This document shows positions 23,633 to 34,230 of a stretch of DNA of 64,000 nt, piece by piece (position 1 is the first letter of the stretch; the number at the start of each line of letters is the position of its first letter). Made by a program: the position numbers and the translations under genes. Origin of the DNA: Haberlea rhodopensis (Eukaryota > Streptophyta > Magnoliopsida > Lamiales > Gesneriaceae). Location of the stretch: positions 10,817,235 through 10,881,234 of the forward strand of contig CAJQUN010000004.1 of assembly GCA_907163345.1 (NCBI GenBank), in the 5' to 3' direction. The notes beneath the pieces were generated by a model. That model worked only from the letters and a program-made list of their open reading frames with translations. It did no database searches and was not told the origin of the DNA.

Positions 23633-25629
23633 ATGGGAAGAGGGAAGATAGAAGTGAAGAGGATTGAGAACAACACAAGCAGGCAAGTCACATTTTCGAA
23701 ACGGAGGGCCGGGTTGATGAAGAAGACACATGAGCTTTCTGTGCTGTGTGATGCTCAGATTGGACTCATTGTTTTCTCTACCAAAGGCAAGCTCACTGAA
23801 TACTGCACCCCTCAATTTAGGTAAATTTGTATAAGAAATTATGTTATGAAATTCCACTCATTTTTTTCTCAAAGTATGAATTTATTTTTCTTTTTTTAGG
23901 AGTTTCTTGATATATATATATTAGGTGGATATCTGTGGTCATTAACTAATACATTATATACTTTTGAATTTGATCTAATTTGTTTACTACGCACACACAA
24001 ACCTATTCATTCTTTTTTCTTTGTTTATTCCCTTTTCTCATTAATCATATTATTCAGGGCATTGACTTTGTTGTTTAGTCCTAAAGAAACTATAATCTTC
24101 AAGGGTTTCTTGGAATATGTTTATTTGATTGTGGACTATACAATTTCATATATTGTCGATTAGTATATAAAATCTTTGGAAACGACCAAATTGGTCTAAA
24201 AATGTGTTGAACAGGAGGTACAACAGCTGTATAGCTAAAATTTGAACATAAAATTATACTTTTTGCCCTTTGTGTTTTTAGTTATTTGAAGAACTAGTCT
24301 GTCAAAATGTCAAAAATGCTATTTATTCCGGTTTACTCATCAAGAACAAAATTCTAAAGGGAAAATTAAGTGCATAGAACTCAGGAATTTTGATGAGAAA
24401 ATCGATAGCATAGAAAAGTTTGGGATTTGGAAGAAATTAAGGTAGTCAGCTCTAACCTTGCTCACTATATATATGTGTGTGTGTGTGTGTGTGTTACAAG
24501 CTGATATATCGTGTCTTCATTTTGAATAAATATTTTTTTACAGCATGAAGCAAATGATAGATAGGTACGTGCAGGCCAAGGGGATTTCTTTCCCAGATGG
24601 AAACAATAGGACAGGACCAGCCCCATACAATGTAAACAAAACTTTAAGTATATCATAATTATTTTTCTTGTGTCTATTATATCTCTAACACAAATAATAT
24701 TTCTTTGTCGTTTATAATTAAATAAATATATGTACATTCCAGGATCAGATGTACAAAGAATTAACACAAATGAAAAGGGAAACTTTGAATCTTCAATTAA
24801 CCCTTCAGAGATACAAAGGAGATGATTTGAGCAGCGTGCAATTTGAGGAACTTCGCCAACTAGAACAGCAGCTTGAGCACTCAGTCAGCAAGGTTCGCGC
24901 CCGGAAGGTAGAATTATTACTAACTACACTTGAATCTTTAGTAAACTGTATAATATTAGTTTTCAAGATTTTGTAAGTTTATATATGCATTTATTCGATT
25001 GTTGGATTAAATGCATGCACGCAGTTTCAGCTACTTCACGAGCAACTGGAAAATCTGAAGAAGACGGTAAAATTTTGTTTAATTATCGATCTCTTTTCCC
25101 TATAATATTACGTTGACATATATAATTTCAGTAACTTTTGTCCAAATAATGTTGCTTCAGGAATTACTGCTGGAGAAGGAAAATCAAGAAATGTACCATT
25201 GGGTACTGTAAATCTATCCTTTAAATCAACTAACTTCTGAGTCGGCTCAATTTTTTTTGACGAAGTTCAGACAATAATTTTGAATGCGATATATATAATT
25301 CTACAGTTAATGAGCAGTCAGATTCAGAAACAAGCAGAAATAGAGCACAACCAACAGGCCATGAAAGAGCTGAGATTAATGGAACAGCAACCATTATTAA
25401 ACCAATTTCCATTGTTTGGAGAAGATATCGAGGAGCAGCCAAGTTCTGTGCTACAATTAGCAACTCTGCAACACCCACATTCCTATAGGTTGCAGCCCAC
25501 TCATCCTAATCTTCAAGATTTTGTGACGTCGGTACGTACACCAATAAATAATCCATCGTTTTTATATGAGTTTTGAAATATATCCTTTGTTGAATATTAT
25601 TTTTGCAGAGTGATTATGGCGCCACTTAA
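23633..25629 (+). CDS. Bsister MADS-box transcription factor (TT16/FBP24-like), 256 aa
   Basis: MIKC-type MADS protein. Coding exons by hand: 23633-23820, 24544-24631, 24743-24907, 25025-25066, 25161-25202, 25307-25531, 25609-25629; all junctions are GT..AG and the sum is 771 bases. The MADS domain (residues 1-60) starts MGRGKIEVKRIENNTSRQVT and contains FSKRRAGLMKKTHELSVLCDA. The I region has MKQMIDRYVQAKGI. The K domain (about 93-170) has heptad-rich LEQQLEHSVSKVRARK. The C terminus carries YRLQPTHPNLQDF, the PI-derived/paleoAP3-like motif typical of B-class and Bsister proteins. The MADS domain most resembles ABS/TT16, which acts in the ovule and seed coat. The third exon (165 bp, phase 0 at both ends) corresponds to two exons in the usual MIKC layout (about 62 + 100 bp), so one intron seems lost. 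The two 42-bp exons are typical of the family. Assignment to Bsister is strong; the exact orthologue is not settled. Confidence 0.93.
24473..24494. repeat. TG microsatellite in intron 1 of the MADS gene
   Basis: About eleven TG units following TATATATA, 50 bases upstream of exon 2. Confidence 0.85.
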
Positions 25630-26739
25630 GGGCCTCGTTATTTTATGGGAGATCATTTAATTCTTCATGGTTTTAAGAATGGCTTGTGAGTTAAATTTAT
25701 AATGTAGGATTATATATGTTTGCAAATTAATTGTTTAAGAAAAATTATCTTGGAAGTTTCAAGTACAAGTGCATGCGATGTAATAGCAAGTGTTGATCGT
25801 ATATGACAAAATTTAAATACTCTTTAATATAGATGGTTCCGGCTATTCTTCTTATCCTATCGAAAACCAGCAGGAAAAACTCCACAAAACCACAGCCATA
25901 AGACATCAAGGTGACAAAGGCGGCAGAGAAACCGGACACATGGTTCGTCGTATTCCAGTTCAGTTCCAATGATATTTTACGAAACGCACAGAATTTTTTT
26001 AATTTTTTTTTAAATAATTCAAAAAATTTTGGAAAAATAATGAAAACAAATATATTAATATATAACTATTTTACAATCTTAACATAGAAAAGTATTGTAC
26101 ATGTATCTGGTCTTGCTAAAAAGGAAAAAAAGATCTAAAATTGTCTAGAATCACTTCACCAACTAAAACACACTCAAGGCCAAGAACTTCCCCTCAAGTA
26201 ATAGCCTCTCTAGTCTCGTTCTCAGATTTCTTGTCTAAGTCTCATTACTGTAACTTTTACTCTTAACATACGACTATTACGAACTTGAAATTTTAGGTAA
26301 ACAAATAAAAAAGATCTTGCATAATCAACGATAAAAATCATCAATTCCCAGTATAAGGACCTAAACATAACTTCAAAATAAATTCCAAAATAAGAAAACG
26401 AACGAAGGAAAACTTAAGAAACTTTGAATTTATGAATAAGCTGAGGAATCCCAGCAACATTACCTATCGCACATACTTTCACAGCCCAGGAGCCACCCTT
26501 ACGTGGATTTATTGTTGTGTCGTTCCACCGTTCCCGCCGCCGATTTTTGCACGTAGAACGCAGTTCCGAGCATCATCCTATAGAATATAAACCTTTGGCA
26601 TGCCAACCTCGGTTCCCATTTTTGCGAACCATGGGCGGATGTTGTGATGGAGGAAGAGGCGGCCGAGATGGGCACGGGAGTTTGGCTAGGTCTTCGCGCC
26701 AGCGCTTCTTCTCCTTTCAAAACCAGCAGAAAAAACTCT
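25630..26739. other. 3' flank of MADS gene with shuffled repeat pieces
   Basis: Contains the MADS 3' UTR and about 1 kb without a supported gene. A segment at about 25862-25917 (AAAACCAGCAGGAAAAACTC...) recurs at about 26718-26769, and one at about 26660-26715 recurs at about 27130-27190. On the minus strand, 26640-26410 has protein-like pieces in broken frames (NPRKGGSWAVKVCAIGNV) that I cannot identify. Confidence 0.45.
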
Positions 26740-27195
26740 CAAAAACCACAGCCAAAGACATCACGGTGGCAGATATGGTGTAGGTGGCGGAGAAGGAGGA
26801 AGCTGTGATGGAGCCAAAAGGAGAGCAGTTTTTCTACATTTGGGATAGAGGTCGGAAAATGAGCATCTTCTGCACATACCAATGTCAGATGGCGAACCCT
26901 TTTATGAGGCAATTCCATTTTTCGCACTAAATCACGATTGACTTCAACCAAAGAGCATTCATTGTTAGTAAGATATTTGCCAAGTCATGCACCATATCAT
27001 GAATTTTGAGCCTCAAAATCTTTTTTACCATCAATATTTTTCACCAGGTCTTGGAAAAATGACATCATTGCAAATTCTGCAAGTATTTTTGACCCATTTC
27101 CTCATCCTTTGTTGCTTTGACATACCCTTGTGCCATCCAAATATTTGGCTAGGTCTTCGTGCATATGCTTCTTCTTCTCCTTTCAAAATCATATC
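26740..27195 (-). pseudogene. NLR (CC-NB-LRR, RGA-type) disease-resistance gene fragment
   Basis: Minus-strand pieces in several frames give the end of the NB-ARC domain and the start of the LRR in the right order. They are IWMAQGYVKATKDEEM (winged-helix region, about 27145-27095), SFFQDLVKNIDGK, KIHDMVHDLA (about 27010-26980, the MHD-type motif), then ECSLVEVNRD and KRVRHLTLVC with FPTSIPNVEKL. Known NLRs run these elements together in about 130 residues. Here at least three frameshifts or stops interrupt them. No P-loop or LRR array is nearby, so only a fragment survives. Confidence 0.75.
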
Positions 27196-27244
27196 ATTAT
27201 TTGGGGGCTCTCCATTTTACATAGGTAGGGACTCTTCATTTCAT

Positions 27245-27300
27245 GTGCACCGCCTACCGGTGCACGTGAAACCTTACGTGTGCACCGATAGGCGGTGCAC
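27245..27300. repeat. Strong hairpin-forming inverted repeat
   Basis: Arms at 27245-27269 and 27274-27300 pair with about two mismatches around a very short loop. The arm contains CCGCCTACCGGTGCA or its near copy CCGCCTATCGGTGCA. The latter 15-mer also occurs at 52510-52524 in the palindrome cluster. Confidence 0.85.
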
Positions 27301-27699
27301 GTTCTGATTGAAGAGTAGATTTGGTGGTGGTGGAGGATTCGGGGGTGCATCCACAAATGTGATGATGGTGGGGATTTCTCCTGCTTTGAGAGCAGAAATT
27401 GGAGGCAGAGATACAACAGAGGACATTTTTTTTAAAATAAGGGATATTTTAGTAAAAAATAAAATATCTAATAGACTAAAGATTTAAAATTTGGACCTAT
27501 TTGAATATATTTTTTTGAAAAGTTGATTTATATGGAAAGTTGTTTTTTTGACGAGAGAGTTGAATAATATGTTTGTAACTGGTATCTTTTCGCAATTTTG
27601 CCAATATAATATATCTATTTTTTTAAAATTTTAAAGGTAGTAGTTTTGTTTAGGTAAAAATCTTATATTATATTAAATGAGCCAAGTCATAAGATAAAC
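27301..27699. other. Intergenic
   Basis: AT-rich sequence between the hairpin and the solo LTR. No gene seen. The last five bases (TAAAC) are the left target duplication of the LTR. Confidence 0.5.
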
Positions 27700-29442
27700 T
27701 GTAAAACCCGAGAATTTGATGTCATCAACTTATTTAAGGTAATTTGTTCAAGTTAAAACTCTAATTATTAATTAGATAATTGAGTGTTTTAATATGATTA
27801 AAACTCTATTTAATAGATAGATAATTAGGTGTTCTAGGAAGTGTAAAACTCTAAAAGATGATTTAGAATTCTAGTGGGGATAGAAGTGTATCATGTTATC
27901 ATATTTATCTTGACTAACCTACACTTATTAAATACCTAATCACTCACCTTTATTCAGCACCCAAGAGCCGAAAACTTTAGGCAAATCAGTACCATAAAAA
28001 TCGAAAGTTCCAGCCTAGATTTTCGATAAGATCAAAGGCAATAAACTCCAAGTTTTTCAACACCAGATTTGCAAAATATTGATGATTAAACTTCAACAAA
28101 AATCAATCCTTATCTCAGCCTAAAATTTCGAAATTGAGGCTATTAAATATTGGAGGACTTCAAGCCATTATATAAGATCAAATATGTCACCTCTTTTCAC
28201 ATACAGAAGCCGAAAACTCAGCCTCCATTCAGCATCAAATATTCAGAAAATTTGCCGAGAGTTCATCCTAAAAAAAAACGTCCACAAGATTCCATATATT
28301 CTGCATCATATGTGTTGACCCTTCAGCCATTAATATCACTCCAAATCAGCTTTGATATTCGAAGAAAAATCTCAGAATCTGTTCACAATTCGTCAGCCAT
28401 TCAGCAAGCAACTCTCGAAATTCTTCAAGCAAATAATCTGTTCAATTCATCAGCTTTTCAGCAAGCAAACAGCCTTCGAAAAATCAGTCCAAAGCCTTCA
28501 AAAAATACACACAGTATTCACGCACTGAAGGTGTGCGATCACTGTTCAAGTTTAGGAGGAAGAATTCGTCGTTGTCGTACCCTAGATCGTTCAAACACGT
28601 CTACAATCGCTGTAAGTGGGTTTTTGTTATTTATTCGTTTCGTTTTCTAACAAAATCATATGTATGTTTTGAAATCTCGATCGATATGAATTATGTTAAA
28701 ATTATGTAAGTATTAATTTGTAAGCACTTTAAACTTTAAAATCTGATTGGAAAGGATTCCTTTATGACCCTGATGCGGTGGGAAATAACCGTTTACATGA
28801 CCTTATACGGTGGTTAACCGTTGTTTCTGGAGTTTCCAGACCCTTTATTCGTGGGTAAGCCGATGCATGACCTCTTCTCTAGGAGGGATAATTCTAGAGA
28901 TTGATATCAGTACCAAGAGGAAACTAGATGATTTATTGTGCTTAAGTATAAGAAAAATTATGAATGATATGAGATGTTATGTTATGGCTCGACGGAGCAA
29001 TTATGTCAAGAGGCATTCATATCAAGATTATGCTTTGATTACGAATTACGTTTTGGAAAATTATGAATATTTATTATGATTATCATATCGATTGTCCTCC
29101 ACTTGCTGAGTGTTTTCCAAAGCACTCAACCCCTTACTCTACATCCCCAGATAAAGCTGAGGAAGAAGTTGAAGCCGAAGAAGAACACCAATTTTGGGGT
29201 TGGTGATATATCCGCTGCGTATTTCTAAGAGTTAAGATCTCAAGACTTTATTTAAGTACGATTTTACTATTTAAGATGTTAAGTTTTAATTTTGCGTTTT
29301 AATTCAGTTGTAAAGACAATGATTTCTTTGTTTATGGAATATAGACTGGTTTTTGTTTATTACGATATTACGAGGCTTATTGATTTCAAGTTGTTTATGG
29401 AAATCAATACCGGTGTTATTGACCCGGTCTCGATGCGTGACA
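27700..29442 (+). mobile_element. Solo LTR of a Ty3/gypsy retrotransposon (1,743 bp)
   Basis: Begins TGTAAAACCCGAGAA and ends GATGCGTGACA, terminal sequences typical of plant gypsy LTRs. A perfect 5-bp duplication TAAAC flanks it (27695-27699 and 29443-29447). Internally it shares landmarks with the LTRs of the element at 30324: GTAAGTGGGTTTTTG, a CTTGCTGAGTxTTTTCC...CACCCCTTAC-type block, and a GAAGAA-rich stretch. It therefore belongs to a related family in the same orientation. No internal domain is attached, so it is best read as the product of LTR-LTR recombination. Confidence 0.85.
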
Positions 29443-29459
29443 TAAACGATTTCAGAAAT

Positions 29460-30255
29460 AAAAGACAATGTTGAACCAAGTGCATTAGCATAACGTCAAC
29501 AATGTTGAACCATAAAAGCTTCGTCAGTCCTACACTGACTTCGAATAGAAGAGATTATCGAAAATTTAGCATGGCAAGAGTATGGGAAAGTGATGGCCTG
29601 AACAACAGTAATTGCATCAGTTTCAACAATACCAGTGATCCATCTGTGCTTCCTCGCTATATTTAGGCCTTCCTGAACCGCAATAAGTTCCTCAAGTTAT
29701 GGAGAAAATAATTCGGGAATTCGAATTGCATGTGAAAGCAGCACAGACCCTGATCGTCTCTAATGGCAACTCCAACTCAAATAAAATTCATATCTGGGTA
29801 TATCGAAGCATCCACATTGAGTTTTATCCAACCAACAAGTGGTGCACGCCAAAACCTACCTGGAGATGGGACAATAGTATGAGGAGATGATATGGCATTA
29901 CGGGAAGTAAAATTTCACCATAAGGAAGCAGCTCTATTAACAACATCTTGCATTGTGTCCAATCTTCTAGTAAAGACAAATTCGTTATGATCAAGCCATA
30001 GACTCCATGAAACCACAACAATGACTTCCAAATCACTTTTTTACCATTTTTAGCCATCAACTGCCACAAGTCCATGATAGATGGTCCTCAAGTAGTGGCC
30101 AAATAGATGAATTTTGCCACACTAAGCGTGCCCTCTTGCATTGCCACATTGCATGAAAAACATTTTCAAGGAAAGAAAGACATATGGGACAAGACGAGTC
30201 AATAATGATTCCCCTGCACGCTAATAGAAGTCGAGTGGGTAGAGCATCAAGGAGT
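29460..30255 (-). pseudogene. LINE reverse-transcriptase tail: zf-RVT and RNase H remnants
   Basis: Minus-strand frames in the correct order. DALPTRLLLACRGIIIDSSC, CPICLSFLENVFHAMWQC and ARLVWQ (about 30235-30100) match the zinc-binding region after plant LINE RT. GWIKLNVDASIYPD, GVAIRDDQG and ETDAITVVQAI (about 29840-29600) match the RVT_3 RNase H. Stops and frameshifts are frequent. The upstream RT is missing, cut off where the CACTA-like end begins at 30256. Confidence 0.78.
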
Positions 30256-30323
30256 CACCATTAGAAAAACTGGTTTTAGGGACACTAAAAATCGTCATGA
30301 AATATGGTTATAGTGACGCTTTT
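30256..30323 (+). mobile_element. CACTA-like transposon terminus, left part
   Basis: Starts CACCATTAGAAAAACTGG, one or two changes from the usual CACTA terminus. TTTTAGGGACAC and TATAGTGACGCTTTT follow, subterminal repeats typical of En/Spm elements. It continues after the gypsy insertion at 38020. No second terminus or transposase is seen. Confidence 0.5.
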
Positions 30324-31806
30324 TGTGAAGCCCGGGAAATTTGCCTAATCAATTGCCTTTCCAAATTATGGGAGTCATTCATTGACTTGCTAAAGTCATA
30401 ACACTAGTCATTCAAGGTCATGCAATTGTATCACTCAATCATGCCACCATTTAATCTCATTCAACCCTACCAAATGCTATCATTCAATCTCATTAATGAC
30501 ATTTAGTACCTTGCTCAAATTGTGTCATTAAAGGGCATAAGTTTGGCATTGGTCAAATAATTCTCCTACATTAAACACTCAAAATCCTTTATTCATTTTG
30601 CCTCATTATTGACTCATTCAAGTGACATGCCCAAATCTTGGTATCCATTTAATTGCATGATCAAATCATGACATTACCACTCAATTATAAATGATATGGC
30701 CAAAGTTTAGGGATCCAAATTAAAATCCTCCTACATTGAATCACGTTACTCCTAATTGTATTCCCACTTAATTGTCACACCATTAACATCCATTCATTAC
30801 CTTGATGACACCCAGTAATTGGTTGGCTCAAATCATGACTCTAATGGCCAAATTTTAGGAACCTTAATTAAACCATTCCACCACATTAAACCCATTATAT
30901 ATCATACCATAAAGAAATGAAGAAGTGATCCTATCATCATCAAATTTTCGAAAATCCTCTCACATACACAACACTCATTTTCGAAACCTTCAAGAAGAGA
31001 GGAGAAGATCCACACCATTTTCTCAACCCGGATATCATCTTAGCACGCTTCGGTTATCCATCACGGTAAGTGGGTTTTTGCTATCATTCCATTCGTTTTC
31101 AAACCTTATGTAGGATTTAAATTTCGATTGAACAACATTATGAAAAGTATGTTTTTAAATCTAAACAAGTATGTGACATGATCATGAATGAAAGGACCTT
31201 GTGGAGCAAAGTGCTACGTGTGTATGAGACACCACTTGATTCGGCGGGGTAAAGTGCTACATGATGTGGACGTGCCACATGCATGTGAGCCACCTCTTGA
31301 TCCTTAAGAGCAAAGTGCTATACCACGGGAGCCACAATCCAATAAGTCGATATGTGGATATGTGGAGATATGTGTTAATGTGTTTATGTGCCAAGATCTA
31401 TGGATTTTATAAAGAAATATTTAAAATGATTTCTGCTATGAAAATATATGTGTTTTTACTATGTTCAATCGGCTCCTACTTGCTGAGTATTTTCCCAAAT
31501 TCTCACCCCTTACCTCCTCTCCCAGACAAAGACGAAAAAAGAGATCGAGGAAGAATTACAAGAACAATTTTGGAGATGATGATCCACGAAGAACCTTCAA
31601 GAATTTATTAGTTTTATTTACGCTTCCGCATATTTGATTATTCCGAGACAATTGTATTTTGTAATATCAATTGTAAAGATGATTATTATTTTCTATGGAA
31701 TAAATATACTGGTTTTTATCATAGATCTGTACACGATGCTTGTTGATTTTGAATTAATGTTTGGAATCAACGCCGGTGTCACGCGCTCCGGCCTCCGGGC
31801 GTGACA
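30324..31806 (+). repeat. 5' LTR of the gypsy-derived element (1,483 bp)
   Basis: TGTGAAGCCCGGG...GGCGTGACA. A TATA-like TTATATATCA at about 30894-30903 is followed 170 bases later by a donor-like GGTAAGTGGG (about 31065). These suggest a promoter and a spliced leader in the LTR. Confidence 0.92.
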
Positions 31807-31812
31807 TTTTAG

Positions 31813-31825
31813 TGGTATCAGAGCA
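31813..31825 (+). other. Primer binding site of the gypsy-derived element
   Basis: TGGTATCAGAGCA, six bases after the LTR; initiator Met-tRNA type. Confidence 0.88.
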
Positions 31826-32329
31826 AAACCAGGTTCCATGATCCCGCTGGGAAAAGATTTTTGGTTGATATAAATCAACCGAATTATGAATCCCGGATCT
31901 AATAGACAACTGATTAAAATCGAAAATCAGTTGGAATCCAAAAATCTGAAAATAAAATTAAAATAAAAAATAGGAAAAAGAATAAAAAAAAAAGAATAAA
32001 AAAAAAATTGAAAACCTAGTTATAAGGCTGGCAGATCTGCCACCGCCGCAGCATCGCCGGCAACAGAAATTTCCGATCAACCTGCCACCGAAACCGCCAC
32101 CTCTCAACGATCACAAATCTCAACTTTCAGACCATTTGGACCTCGATTGGCCGATCGATTTCTGGAACGAAAAAATATATATATACGAACACGGTCCCCT
32201 TTCCCGATCCCGCAACCTTCGACCGCCGATCCACAAATCTGAAATGTTATGGTAGCGAAGATACAAATATGACCAGAAGCCCTCTTCCAATTTAATATTT
32301 CAATCATCGTACGATGGTCAATTACAGTT

Positions 32330-33560
32330 CGCATTTCATACCCAAGAACCTAAATTTTACCCTAAAATTTAGCCAGCGATTCCTCCCATTTCCGAACACC
32401 AATTTCAAATTAAATCTGGGTTTTTACTCCTTGAAACACGTCAATCCAAAGCCCTCTAACAAATCGTAGTTACAAAAGAAGGAAGGCGTCCAATTTGGAG
32501 CCTAAAATCGCGCCCTAAACCCTAACTGTGGCATAATTTTCGAGCAGCAACTTCTCCTACAATCCGAACATATATTTCGAATTAAATTTGGTTAATTCAC
32601 CATCATGATATGGGTAATAAAACCCCTATGCATTTTCCAACTTAGAAACGAAGGAAGGGCGTCAATTGAGGACCGAAAACTTAGCCCCAAGAACCCTAAA
32701 GTTTTGAAGCATCCCAAATTCGTTTTTCCATCAACCCGAACATAGAATTTGAATTAGTTCTGGGTAAATGTTCCGTGTGATGTTTATATCAAAAGCCCTC
32801 TGTAAGATTCAAATAGACAACAAGGGAATGCCTCCGATTTTGAGCCTAAAATCACGCTCAAGAACCCTAATTTTTGCAAATTTCAGCATTCGATTTGACA
32901 GGCAATTCGAACACAAAAATCCAAATAATTTTGGGATCTTTCTCGAAATCATGCCAGTAGTAAAAGCCCTATGATTTAGTCGGATTACAGACAAGGAAGG
33001 GACGCCAATTTGGAACCACAATTCACGCCCCTTCGAACCCTAAATGACGAAAATTTCGACCAACGAATTCTCCATAAATCCAAACATCAATTTCAAATTA
33101 AATTCGAGTGTTTGACCGTATTTAATTCCTAACAAAATCCCTCTATCGAATCTCTCTCCAAAATGAGAGAAGGTTGCCAAATTAGAACCGCAATTCACGC
33201 CCTATAAACCCTAAATGGCGAAAATTTCGACCAACGATCTCTTCAACAATCCGAACATCAATTTCAAATTAATTCTGGTTTATGATCCTTATATAATGTC
33301 AAACAAAAGCCCTCTATCCAATCGAAATCACAAACAAGGAAAGATGCTCAATTTCGGATCGAGTTTCTTGTCCAAGAACCCTAAAATTGCGAAAATTTCG
33401 GACCTTGATTTCTTCCAACTCCGAATGCATTTTTAAAATTAAATCTGGGTTATCATTCTTCATAACATTTATATTAATAGCCCTCAAACAATTTTGAAAT
33501 TCCAAATCTCGAGTGATCGAATTCTTGAAGCCCCAATCCGCTCCTATTAAACCCTAATAT
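32330..33560 (+). repeat. Degenerate tandem array, about 172-bp period, seven units
   Basis: The same series of blocks recurs about seven times: TCCGAACATCAATTTCAAATT, then CTGGGTT, then AAAGCCCTCT, then ACAAGGAAGG, then CCAATTTGGA, then GAACCCTAAA. The last block occurs near 32346, 32515, 32691, 32860, 33037, 33202, 33377 and 33548, giving spacings of roughly 165-177. Units have diverged substantially. The array occupies the leader region between the primer site and the small coiled-coil frame. Confidence 0.82.
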
Positions 33561-33797
33561 CTCAAATACTTGCCCTCAATTTTTGAATCACCGAAGCAGA
33601 TTATTCCAATACGAATTGTGTTATTTATCCTCACATCATTTCCAAGAAAAAAATCATTTGTCAATTTCATAATTCAGCAACCGAAACGTAACCAATCGAG
33701 GATCTAATTTTTCTCCTTAAAGAACTCTAACCCACGAAATCCCATCCTTCGATTTCACCTCCACCTTAGCATACTCTTCAATACGACATAGGCTACG

Positions 33798-34230
33798 ATG
33801 ACTCATGCTCAAACCAGTTCGATCCAAATGACGAAACATGATATAACCGAATTTAAAATATTCCAAGACGAGGAGATGCGAGACAAGACCGAGTTGATGG
33901 AGTTAATAAATCACTTCCGTTACAAGGCCCAAAGGATGACCTACCACCATCATCGTGCCGAAGCGACTTACAAAAGCAATCGAGGACAACAAAACACTTA
34001 CGAAAGTCCACATTAATAAGTGTCAACAGTTGGAACACTTCGAGCAGGAGTTCAATGAGCATCGGGAGAACATGTGGACTTATATTCAAGCCCTCGTGAA
34101 TGAGAAGAATGAATTGGCACAGGAAGTCGCCTACAAGCAGTCTATGATCAATTTCATGATGGAAGAGGAAGATCCTATGGTACTTGAAGATGTTGAAGGG
34201 GATTTAGGAGACGGAGAAACAATAGACTAA
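33798..34230 (+). pseudogene. Small coiled-coil protein frame private to the gypsy-derived element (frameshifted)
   Basis: ATG at 33798 opens a frame of 72 codons to 34016. From about 33958 the +1 frame carries on to TAA at 34228-34230. Joined by one frameshift they give about 140 residues: a polar N terminus, a long charged helix with coiled-coil character (for example QQLEHFEQEFNEHRENMW and EKNELAQEVAYKQSMI), and a very acidic tail (DVEGDLGDGETID). I do not recognise it as gag or pol. It sits where gag would be. It may be a diverged gag relic, a captured host sequence, or an element-specific protein. Confidence 0.45.

Noticed and set aside
28150..28650. 166-residue frame
   Set aside because: Entirely inside the gypsy solo LTR, low similarity to any protein pattern. 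The LTR reading explains the sequence better.
31261..31611. Frames repeated at 37476-37793
   Set aside because: Paired copies inside the two LTRs of the gypsy-derived element, not genes.
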